NCBI GenBank assembly: GCA_946531975.1
Contig: CAMNAY010000076.1
Coordinates: 1-7,398, forward strand
Reading direction: 5' to 3'
Source of the DNA: an uncultured Ruminococcus sp.
GTDB lineage: Bacteria > Bacillota > Clostridia > Oscillospirales > Ruminococcaceae
Length of the DNA: 7,398 bases
The notes under the pieces are model-generated. The model was not told the DNA's origin and did not search any database. It saw only the letters and a list, made by a program, of their open reading frames with translations. Positions 1 through 4,771 of this stretch are shown piece by piece. The translations under genes and the position numbers were made by a program. Position 1 is the stretch's first letter. Each line of letters opens with the position of its first letter.

Positions 1-1301
1 TCGACATGGGCGACGGCGTCACGGAGGTTCTCGCGACCGCCGGCAACAACCGTCTGGGCGGCGATGACTTCGACCAGAGAATCATCGACTGGATGGTCAA
101 GGAGTTCAAGGCGGCAGAGGGCATCGACCTCTCCAACGATAAGAGCGCGATGCAGAGACTGAAGGAAGCAGCAGAAAAAGCAAAGATCGAGCTTTCTTCC
201 ATGACGACGACCAACATCAACCTGCCGTTCATCAGCGTGGACGCAACCGGTCCGAAGCACCTCGACCTCACGCTGACACAGGCAAAGTTCAACGAAATGA
301 CCGAAGACCTCGTCCGTGCGACCATGGGTCCGGTCGATCAGGCACTCCGCGATTCCGGTCTGAGCGCATCCGAGCTTGACAAGGTGCTGCTGGTCGGCGG
401 TTCTTCGAGAATTCCGGCGGTGCAGGAGGCTGTCAAGCAGAGAATCGGCAAGGAGCCGTTCAAGGGCATCAATCCGGACGAGTGCGTTGCACTGGGTGCT
501 GCATATCAGGGCGGTATCCTCGGCGGCGACGTCAAGGAAGGTCTGCTGCTGCTCGACGTCACACCGCTGTCCCTCGGTCTGGAGACCATGGGCGGCATCT
601 GCACCAAGCTGATCGAGCGCAACACCACCATCCCGACCAAGAAGTCTCAGGTCTTCTCGACCGCAGCAGACAATCAGCCGGCTGTTGATATCGTTGTGCT
701 TCAGGGTGAGCGTGAGTTCTCCAAGGACAACAAGAAGCTGGGCGAGTTCCGCCTCGACGGCATCGCTCCGGCACCGCGCGGTGTCCCGCAGATCGAAGTC
801 ACCTTCGATATCGACGCGAACGGCATCGTTCACGTTTCCGCAAAGGACCTCGGCACCGGCAAGGAGCAGAACATCACAATCACTTCTTCGACCAACATGA
901 GCAAGGACGACATCGACCGCGCAGTCCGCGAGGCAGAGCAGTTTGCCGAGGAGGATAAGAAGCGCAAGGATGCCGTTGATACCAAGAACAACGCCGAGTC
1001 GCTGGTCTTCCAGTGCGAGAAGGCAATCAAGGAATTCGGCGATAAGGTCGATGCTTCGGATAAGGCTTCTGTCGAGTCCGCTGTCAATGACCTCAAGGAA
1101 GCGCTCAAGACCGACAATACCGATGAGATCAAGGCAAAGACCGATGCACTTCAGAATGCATTCTACGCCCTCAGCTCCAAGGTTTACCAGCAGGCAAATC
1201 CGCAGGGCGGCACACCGGACTTCAGCGGTATGGGCGGCAATGACAACGGCGGAAACGACGGCGACGACAATGTTGTCGATGCCGACTACACCGAGGTCTG
1301 A
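1..1301 (+). CDS. dnaK: Chaperone protein DnaK (Hsp70), 5'-truncated by window edge
   Basis: This is the ATP-dependent Hsp70 chaperone of the cytoplasm. It binds exposed hydrophobic segments of client proteins and cycles with DnaJ and GrpE. About 432 residues are visible, beginning with Asp at base 3, so roughly the first 180 residues of a family member of about 610 are missing. Counting from the ATG at base 6, which is internal and not the true start, the ATPase half shows LATAGNNRLGGDDFD near residues 9-23 and VGGSSRIPAVQ near 129-139. The interdomain linker LLLLDVTPLSLG lies near 177-188. The substrate-binding beta domain contains ERNTTIPTKKSQVFSTAADN and APRGVPQIEVTFDID, followed by a helical lid. 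The C-terminus is a Gly/Asn/Asp-rich tail ending DDNVVDADYTEV, typical of Firmicutes DnaK. The frame is intact through TGA at 1299-1301. grpE and hrcA may lie upstream outside the window, but that is only inference. Confidence 0.98.
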   Translation, partial: DMGDGVTEVLATAGNNRLGGDDFDQRIIDWMVKEFKAAEGIDLSNDKSAMQRLKEAAEKAKIELSSMTTTNINLPFISVDATGPKHLDLTLTQAKFNEMTEDLVRATMGPVDQALRDSGLSASELDKVLLVGGSSRIPAVQEAVKQRIGKEPFKGINPDECVALGAAYQGGILGGDVKEGLLLLDVTPLSLGLETMGGICTKLIERNTTIPTKKSQVFSTAADNQPAVDIVVLQGEREFSKDNKKLGEFRLDGIAPAPRGVPQIEVTFDIDANGIVHVSAKDLGTGKEQNITITSSTNMSKDDIDRAVREAEQFAEEDKKRKDAVDTKNNAESLVFQCEKAIKEFGDKVDASDKASVESAVNDLKEALKTDNTDEIKAKTDALQNAFYALSSKVYQQANPQGGTPDFSGMGGNDNGGNDGDDNVVDADYTEV

Positions 1302-1323
1302 TTGTTACCAAATCATATGCGTC

Positions 1324-1367
1324 AGGGGTGGAATTTTCTTCCGCCCCTCTCGCCGTATAAAACGGCG
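1324..1367 (+). terminator. Stem-loop pair downstream of dnaK, possible terminator
   Basis: Two hairpins lie just after the dnaK stop codon. The first pairs 1324-1333 with 1339-1348 (10 bp, one G-U pair, 5-nt loop). The second pairs 1351-1356 with 1362-1367 (6 bp, 5-nt loop). Neither is followed by a run of T, so this may be a weak terminator, a 3'-end processing or stability element, or a partial terminator that lets some transcription reach the small ORF at 1409. Confidence 0.5.
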
Positions 1368-1408
1368 GGTGCCGCAGCAGAGAATCTGTGACTGAGAGGA
1401 ATACAGAA

Positions 1409-1567
1409 ATGAACGACAATAAACGGATTTGCAGAATTACATTTGCAGTTCTTTCAGCGGTCATTCTGGCAGGCATCCTGCTGTTTGCGTTATTCATGAA
1501 GCCGCTGCCGGAGCTGAAGCTCGACAGCGTGTCTTCGGCAAAGCTGCTGCATATGCGGGGCTGGTGA
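1409..1567 (+). CDS. Small single-pass membrane peptide of unknown function
   Basis: This 52-codon ORF starts at ATG 1409 and ends at TGA 1565-1567. The Shine-Dalgarno sequence GAGAGGA (1394-1400) sits 8 nt upstream, which is good spacing. The peptide begins MNDNKRICRI (short, basic N-terminus). A hydrophobic stretch follows at about residues 11-30 (TFAVLSAVILAGILLFALFM), then a polar tail of about 22 residues ending LLHMRGW. This suits a type II single-pass membrane peptide, an uncleaved signal anchor or the remnant of a larger exported protein. I recognise no family. It sits between dnaK and dnaJ, after the dnaK stem-loops and upstream of the dnaJ promoter. I see no convincing promoter of its own, so it may depend on readthrough from dnaK. 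The clean RBS and hydrophobic segment argue for translation, but an ORF this short could still arise by chance. Confidence 0.5.
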   Translation: MNDNKRICRITFAVLSAVILAGILLFALFMKPLPELKLDSVSSAKLLHMRGW

Positions 1568-1620
1568 GATGATGCGGCATGCGATATGCAGTACGGTGTC
1601 AGAAAAACATTGCACAGCTC

Positions 1621-1656
1621 TTGCAATCGGCGGATATTTGTGCTATAATATCCGTA
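1621..1656 (+). promoter_or_regulatory. Predicted sigma-A promoter of dnaJ (extended -10)
   Basis: The -35 is TTGCAA (1621-1626) and the spacer is 17 bp. The -10 is a perfect TATAAT (1644-1649), preceded by TG at 1641-1642, giving an extended -10 (TGCTATAAT). Transcription would start near 1656, about 65 nt before the dnaJ start codon. The promoter is separated from dnaK by the stem-loops and the small ORF, so dnaJ can be transcribed without dnaK. Confidence 0.8.
1631..1654. promoter_or_regulatory. Perfect 8-bp inverted repeat over the dnaJ -10, possible operator
   Basis: CGGATATT (1631-1638) and AATATCCG (1647-1654) are exact reverse complements separated by 8 bp. The dyad covers the spacer and the whole extended -10, where a bound repressor would block RNA polymerase. 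It is not the CIRCE sequence bound by HrcA. The AT-rich -10 contributes part of one arm, so some of the symmetry may be incidental. No regulator can be named. Confidence 0.4.
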
Positions 1657-1663
1657 ATTGTGT

Positions 1664-1688
1664 GTGCAGATTCCGGAACGGACTGCAC
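1664..1688 (+). other. Stem-loop in dnaJ 5' leader
   Basis: GTGCAG (1664-1669) pairs with CTGCAC (1683-1688), and after a 2-nt bulge TCCG (1672-1675) pairs with CGGA (1679-1682) around a GAA triloop. The hairpin would lie about 8-32 nt into the predicted mRNA and does not cover the Shine-Dalgarno sequence at 1706-1712. It could protect the 5' end; a thermometer role is not supported by this geometry. Confidence 0.35.
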
Positions 1689-1705
1689 GGAATGAAGAAT
1701 TACAC

Positions 1706-1712
1706 GAAAGGG
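1706..1712 (+). promoter_or_regulatory. Ribosome binding site that sets the dnaJ start
   Basis: GAAAGGG lies 8 nt before ATG 1721, where the conserved DnaJ N-terminus MADKRDYYEVLGV begins. The longer in-frame reading from TTG 1658 would start at the predicted transcription start with no RBS, so 1721 is preferred. Confidence 0.75.
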
Positions 1713-1720
1713 TGTCAGAT

Positions 1721-2866
1721 ATGGCTGATAAAAGAGATTATTATGAGGTGCTGGGCGTCAGCAGAAGCGCAACGGATGATGAGCTGAAGAAGGCGTACCG
1801 TCAGCTCGCAAGGCAGTATCACCCCGATCTGCACCCGGATGATCCGACGGCTGAGGAAAAGTTTAAGGAGATTACCGAAGCATATGAGGTTCTCTCCAAT
1901 AAGGAAAAGCGTGAGATGTACGATCAGTACGGCCATTCGGCGTTTGAAAACGGCGGCATGGGCTCGAACATGGGCGGCTTTTCCGATGTGAGCGAGATCC
2001 TTGAGAGCATCTTCGGCGGCATGGGCGGCATGTTCGGCGGCGGCTCCAGAGCGCAGAATGCAAATGCACCGCGCAGAGGCGCCGATATTCAGATGAATAT
2101 GACGATTGAATTCATGGAGGCATGCAAGGGCAAGCAGCAGGTTCTGACGGTCAACCGCATGGAGACCTGTCCGGACTGCCACGGCACCGGCGCAGCAGGC
2201 GGCTCCGATTCCGAGATCTGTAAGGAATGTCAGGGACGCGGCTCGGTCAAGTCGATGCAGCGCACCCCGTTTGGCATGATTTCCTCCTCCAAGACCTGTC
2301 CGCACTGCGGCGGCAAGGGTAAGGTCATCAAGAACCCCTGCCAGAAGTGCAGAGGCGCAGGCAGAGTCCGTATGCCCAAGGACATTACCGTCGATATCCC
2401 CGCAGGTGTCGATGACGGCATGACGCTGCGGCTCGGCGGCAGAGGCGATGCCGGCGTGAACGGCGGTCCGAGCGGCGATCTGCTGCTCAACATCGGCGTG
2501 AAGCCGCATCCGGTCTTTACCCGCGAGGGCTATGATATCCACTGTGTTATCCCGATCACCTATGCACAGGCAGTTCTGGGCGATGAGATCGTTGTCCCGA
2601 CGATCGACGGCAATGTCAAGTACCGCATCGGTGAGGGCACACAGAATAACACCCCGTTCCGTCTGCGCGGAAAGGGCGTGAAGAAGCTCCAGCGCAATGA
2701 CCGCGGCGACCAGTACGTCAAGGTGTTCGTCGAGGTTCCGAAGGGGCTGAACAAAAAGCAGAAGGAGCTGCTGATGCAGCTTGAGGAATCGCTCGAATCG
2801 AAGAACTACGCAAAGCGCGAGGGCTTCTTCAAGAAGCTGAAGGATATGTTCAATAAGGGCGACTAA
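1721..2866 (+). CDS. dnaJ: Chaperone protein DnaJ (Hsp40, type I)
   Basis: This is the J-domain co-chaperone that delivers unfolded proteins to DnaK and stimulates its ATPase in the cytoplasm. It has 381 residues, a normal length for the family. The J-domain (about 5-70) contains the HPD triad at 34-36. A Gly/Met/Phe-rich region follows at about 75-112. The zinc-binding region has four CxxCxGxG repeats with Cys pairs at 150/153, 167/170, 193/196 and 207/210, all intact, so this is a full type I DnaJ. The C-terminal beta domains contain VDIPAGVDDGMTLRLGGRGD and the usual substrate-binding segments. The start at ATG 1721 rests on the conserved N-terminus and the GAAAGGG site. The gene has its own promoter and a strong terminator, so it looks monocistronic. 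The stop codon is created at the junction of a 10-bp tandem duplication (2854-2873), which shortens the tail by two residues relative to the unduplicated sequence. Confidence 0.98.
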   Translation: MADKRDYYEVLGVSRSATDDELKKAYRQLARQYHPDLHPDDPTAEEKFKEITEAYEVLSNKEKREMYDQYGHSAFENGGMGSNMGGFSDVSEILESIFGGMGGMFGGGSRAQNANAPRRGADIQMNMTIEFMEACKGKQQVLTVNRMETCPDCHGTGAAGGSDSEICKECQGRGSVKSMQRTPFGMISSSKTCPHCGGKGKVIKNPCQKCRGAGRVRMPKDITVDIPAGVDDGMTLRLGGRGDAGVNGGPSGDLLLNIGVKPHPVFTREGYDIHCVIPITYAQAVLGDEIVVPTIDGNVKYRIGEGTQNNTPFRLRGKGVKKLQRNDRGDQYVKVFVEVPKGLNKKQKELLMQLEESLESKNYAKREGFFKKLKDMFNKGD

Positions 2867-2873
2867 GGGCGAC
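2854..2873 (+). repeat. 10-bp perfect tandem duplication at the dnaJ stop codon
   Basis: TAAGGGCGAC occurs twice head to tail at 2854-2863 and 2864-2873. The second copy supplies the TAA stop (2864-2866). If one copy is removed, the reading frame continues as ...NKGDKE and stops at the TAA now at 2880-2882. This is what replication slippage would produce. Confidence 0.9.
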
Positions 2874-2889
2874 AAGGAGTAAGAATGAG

Positions 2890-2921
2890 AACGGCAGTGC
2901 CAAAAACGCTGCCGTTTTTTT
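2890..2921 (+). terminator. Rho-independent terminator of dnaJ
   Basis: AACGGCAGTG (2890-2899) pairs with CGCTGCCGTT (2907-2916): 10 bp including one G-U pair, with a 7-nt loop. The T run extends to 2921 (seven T counting the two in the stem). It lies 24 nt after the dnaJ stop codon and is a textbook intrinsic terminator. Confidence 0.93.
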
Positions 2922-2938
2922 CATAAGGTTATGATATT

Positions 2939-2989
2939 GCTATAAACATCCGAAATCTGTTAGATTTTCCGGAGGATCGGTATTATAAT
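2939..2989 (+). promoter_or_regulatory. Candidate promoter(s) of the GH16 gene
   Basis: Two -10 candidates lie between the dnaJ terminator and the GH16 gene. The nearer is a perfect TATAAT at 2984-2989, but the hexamer 17 bp upstream (TAGATT, 2961-2966) matches the -35 consensus poorly. The farther is TATAAA at 2941-2946 with an extended -10 TG at 2938-2939 and no good -35. Poor -35 boxes suit activator-dependent control, which is inference. An imperfect hairpin (about 2950-2972) lies between them. Confidence 0.5.
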
Positions 2990-3002
2990 TATGATAAAGA
3001 TA

Positions 3003-3024
3003 CTCCGCAACCCCTTCTGCGGAG
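3003..3024 (+). other. Stem-loop in GH16 5' leader
   Basis: CTCCGCA (3003-3009) and TGCGGAG (3018-3024) form a perfect 7-bp stem with an 8-nt loop. It begins about 7-8 nt after the transcription start predicted from the TATAAT at 2984 and ends 5 nt before the GGAGGA ribosome binding site at 3030-3035, leaving that site exposed. A 5'-end stabiliser is a reasonable guess. Confidence 0.5.
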
Positions 3025-3042
3025 AAACTGGAGGAATACGTC

Positions 3043-4488
3043 ATGAAACAGTACATGAAGATGATCGCGGCACTTGCGGCTGCTGCAATGCTCGGCGGAT
3101 GCGGAAGCACCGGCAGCAGCAGCTCTACGGCGGAATCTTCTGCGGAGGAAAGCTCCGCAGCGGGGACCGCAACGACAGCGGAATCTGAATCTTCCGCCGC
3201 GGAGAGTGAAACCGATTCCGCAGTTCCGCAGCTCGAAGGCTATGAGCTGCTCTGGAACGATGAGTTTGACGGTGACAAGGTCAACGATGCCAACTGGAAC
3301 TTCGAGAAGCGGCCGTCCGGCTGGACGAATCAGGAGCTTCAGGAGTACACGGTCAACGGCGACACGATCTTTGTCCGCGACGGATGTCTCGTGCTGAAGG
3401 CAATCAAATCCGAAGCAGACGGCAAGGTGCATTATGAATCGGGAAAGGTGAATTCCCAGCATAAGCAGCCGTTCACATACGGCAAGGTCGTTGCACGCGC
3501 CAAAGTGCCGGAGGGTCAGGGTCTCTGGCCTGCAATCTGGATGATGCCGGAGGACGAGCAGCACTACGGTCAGTGGCCCAAATGCGGCGAGATTGACATT
3601 ATGGAGGTGCTGGGCAGTGCGGTCGAGACCGCCTACGGTACCGTCCATTACGGCGAACCGCATGCCGAGCAGCAGGGCACTGTTGTGCTGAAGGACGGCT
3701 CCTTTGCAAGCGATTTCCACGAGTATTCTGTGGAGTGGGAGCCGGGCGAGATCCGCTGGTACATCGACGGTGAGCTGTATCTCACGGTCAATGACTGGTT
3801 TACCGCGGAGGCGGGTCAGGACGAAAAGCCGTATCCGGCACCGTTCGATCAGCCGTTCTTCGTGCAGATGAACCTCGCGGTCGGCGGCACATGGCCGGGC
3901 AATCCCGACGATACGACCGACTTTGACAAGGCAGAGTTCCAGATCGACTATGTCCGCGTGTATCAGAAGCCGGAATATGACACGAATGTCACCAAGCCGG
4001 AAGCGGAGTACCGCGAGGCACTGGAAGACGGCAACTTCATTTTCAACGGCGATTTCTCGGAAGCAGAGGATCTGACGGACGATGTCAACTGGAAATTCCT
4101 GCTCTTTGAGGGCGGCGAAGGTGCTGCCGAGATCAAGGACAACACCATGATTATCACGACCAAAAACGAAGGTACGGTCGATTACTCCGTGCAGCTTGTG
4201 CAGCCGGAGCTCCCGATGATCAAGGGGAAGAAGTACCGCGTCACATTCGATGCATGGGCAGATGCAGAGCGCGATATCGTGGTCTGTGTCTCCGCACCGA
4301 CTGCCGGCTGGATCCGCTATCTGAAGGACACCACGCTGACTGTCCCGACGGAGAAAAAGACCTTTACCTATGAGTTTGAGATGAACGACAAGAATGACCC
4401 GAACGGCAGACTGGAATTCAATCTCGGACACAGAGGCTCCGATGCAACGGTCTATCTGACCAATGTCCGCGTCGAGGAAATTGCATAA
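3043..4488 (+). CDS. GH16 beta-glucanase lipoprotein with C-terminal CBM4-like domain
   Basis: This is a predicted endo-beta-1,3- or beta-1,3-1,4-glucanase of glycoside hydrolase family 16, 481 residues. The start at ATG 3043 has GGAGGA 7 nt upstream. The N-terminus is a lipoprotein signal (MKQYMKMIAALAAAAM) ending in the lipobox LGGC with Cys20 as the lipidated residue. The mature enzyme should be anchored to the outer face of the membrane. A Ser/Ala/Glu/Thr-rich spacer covers about 21-62. The GH16 fold spans about 65-309. Its active-site motif GEIDIMEVLG has Glu183 as expected nucleophile and Glu188 as acid/base. The extra residue between Asp185 and Glu188 (ExDxxE) is the beta-bulge form typical of laminarinase-like members rather than compact lichenases. 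Residues about 331-478 (NFIFNGDFSE through YLTNVRVEEI) resemble the CBM4/9 fold, likely a beta-glucan-binding module. It has no dockerin, unlike its neighbour. Flanking terminators suggest a single-gene unit. Exact linkage specificity cannot be read from sequence. Confidence 0.92.
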   Translation: MKQYMKMIAALAAAAMLGGCGSTGSSSSTAESSAEESSAAGTATTAESESSAAESETDSAVPQLEGYELLWNDEFDGDKVNDANWNFEKRPSGWTNQELQEYTVNGDTIFVRDGCLVLKAIKSEADGKVHYESGKVNSQHKQPFTYGKVVARAKVPEGQGLWPAIWMMPEDEQHYGQWPKCGEIDIMEVLGSAVETAYGTVHYGEPHAEQQGTVVLKDGSFASDFHEYSVEWEPGEIRWYIDGELYLTVNDWFTAEAGQDEKPYPAPFDQPFFVQMNLAVGGTWPGNPDDTTDFDKAEFQIDYVRVYQKPEYDTNVTKPEAEYREALEDGNFIFNGDFSEAEDLTDDVNWKFLLFEGGEGAAEIKDNTMIITTKNEGTVDYSVQLVQPELPMIKGKKYRVTFDAWADAERDIVVCVSAPTAGWIRYLKDTTLTVPTEKKTFTYEFEMNDKNDPNGRLEFNLGHRGSDATVYLTNVRVEEIA

Positions 4489-4492
4489 CAAC

Positions 4493-4528
4493 AAATGCCG
4501 GAGAATCGAACAGATACTCCGGCATTTT
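4493..4528 (+). terminator. Rho-independent terminator of the GH16 gene
   Basis: AAATGCCGGAG (4493-4503) pairs perfectly with CTCCGGCATTT (4517-4527), an 11-bp stem with a 13-nt loop, starting 5 nt after the stop codon. The T run is short (four T, three of them inside the stem). Confidence 0.85.
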
Positions 4529-4583
4529 GCTGTCGGAAAATGTACTGCCGGATAATCTGTCAGTTGTTCCATACCATAAGTCA

Positions 4584-4612
4584 TTGAAAAATGCTTCCGT
4601 TTCCGGTATGAT
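4584..4612 (+). promoter_or_regulatory. Predicted sigma-A promoter of the pectate lyase gene
   Basis: TTGAAA (4584-4589), a 17-bp spacer and TATGAT (4607-4612) each match consensus at five of six positions. Transcription would start near 4619, giving a leader of about 150 nt. A CATACC/GGTATG inverted repeat (4570-4575 and 4605-4610) and a GTTTCC/GGAAAC dyad (4599-4604 and 4619-4624) surround the core elements. They are short and could be operator half-sites or chance. Confidence 0.7.
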
Positions 4613-4634
4613 AAGGATGGAAACCGGATTCATC

Positions 4635-4696
4635 GGGCTGTCCGGCGGACACTCCTCCCCCAAGGAGCGATTCAGCCGGCAGTCCCACTTTTTTTT
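4635..4696 (+). terminator. Terminator-like stem with T8 tract in the pectate lyase leader (candidate attenuator)
   Basis: The 5' arm 4635-4646 pairs with the 3' arm 4675-4686 as 3+3+5 bp blocks, with single-base bulges at 4641 and 4683. The enclosed region has its own 5-bp hairpin (4652-4656 with 4663-4667). AC then eight T (4689-4696) follow. It lies downstream of the predicted promoter and upstream of the start codon at 4772, with no gene between, so readthrough would be needed to express the lyase. CCGGA at 4624-4628 can instead pair with TCCGG at 4641-4645, which would disrupt the terminator arm. I recognise no known riboswitch class. It could also be the end of a short RNA of about 80 nt, or only a 5' stabilising structure. 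Confidence 0.55.
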
Positions 4697-4756
4697 AGAA
4701 AGGGAGTCAGGGTTCCGAGAAAGATAAAAAATATATGCTTGTTTGTTATGATTTTT

Positions 4757-4764
4757 GAGGAGGA
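4757..4764 (+). promoter_or_regulatory. Ribosome binding site that sets the pectate lyase start
   Basis: GAGGAGGA lies 7 nt before ATG 4772, which begins a proper signal peptide. The in-frame TTG at 4739 would add 11 residues before the signal peptide and has no Shine-Dalgarno sequence; the ATG at 4767 is out of frame. Confidence 0.85.
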
Positions 4765-4771
4765 TTATGTT

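Noticed and set aside
943..1395. 150-codon + strand frame overlapping the dnaK 3' end
   Set aside because: It is an Arg/Ser-rich frame shadow of dnaK that runs through the downstream hairpins, without an RBS or domain.
1302..1720. CIRCE heat-shock operator between dnaK and dnaJ
   Set aside because: No TTAGCACTC-N9-GAGTGCTAA or close variant is present; the only strong dyad (1631-1654) has a different sequence.
1658..1720. 21-residue N-terminal extension of DnaJ from TTG 1658
   Set aside because: It would begin at the predicted transcription start with no ribosome binding site, and the conserved family N-terminus begins at ATG 1721.
2989..4584. 531-codon open frame on the - strand opposite the GH16 gene
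   Set aside because: It mirrors a well-supported gene, has no recognisable domains, and its Cys/Arg/Leu/His-rich composition is what reverse-strand reading of this codon usage gives. The other long - strand frames (1715-2875, 4418-5623, 5732-7252) were rejected for the same reason.
4527..4727. 66-codon + strand frame between the GH16 and pectate lyase genes
   Set aside because: It starts at TTG inside the GH16 terminator without a ribosome binding site, and runs through the lyase promoter and the T8 tract. It has no protein-like features.
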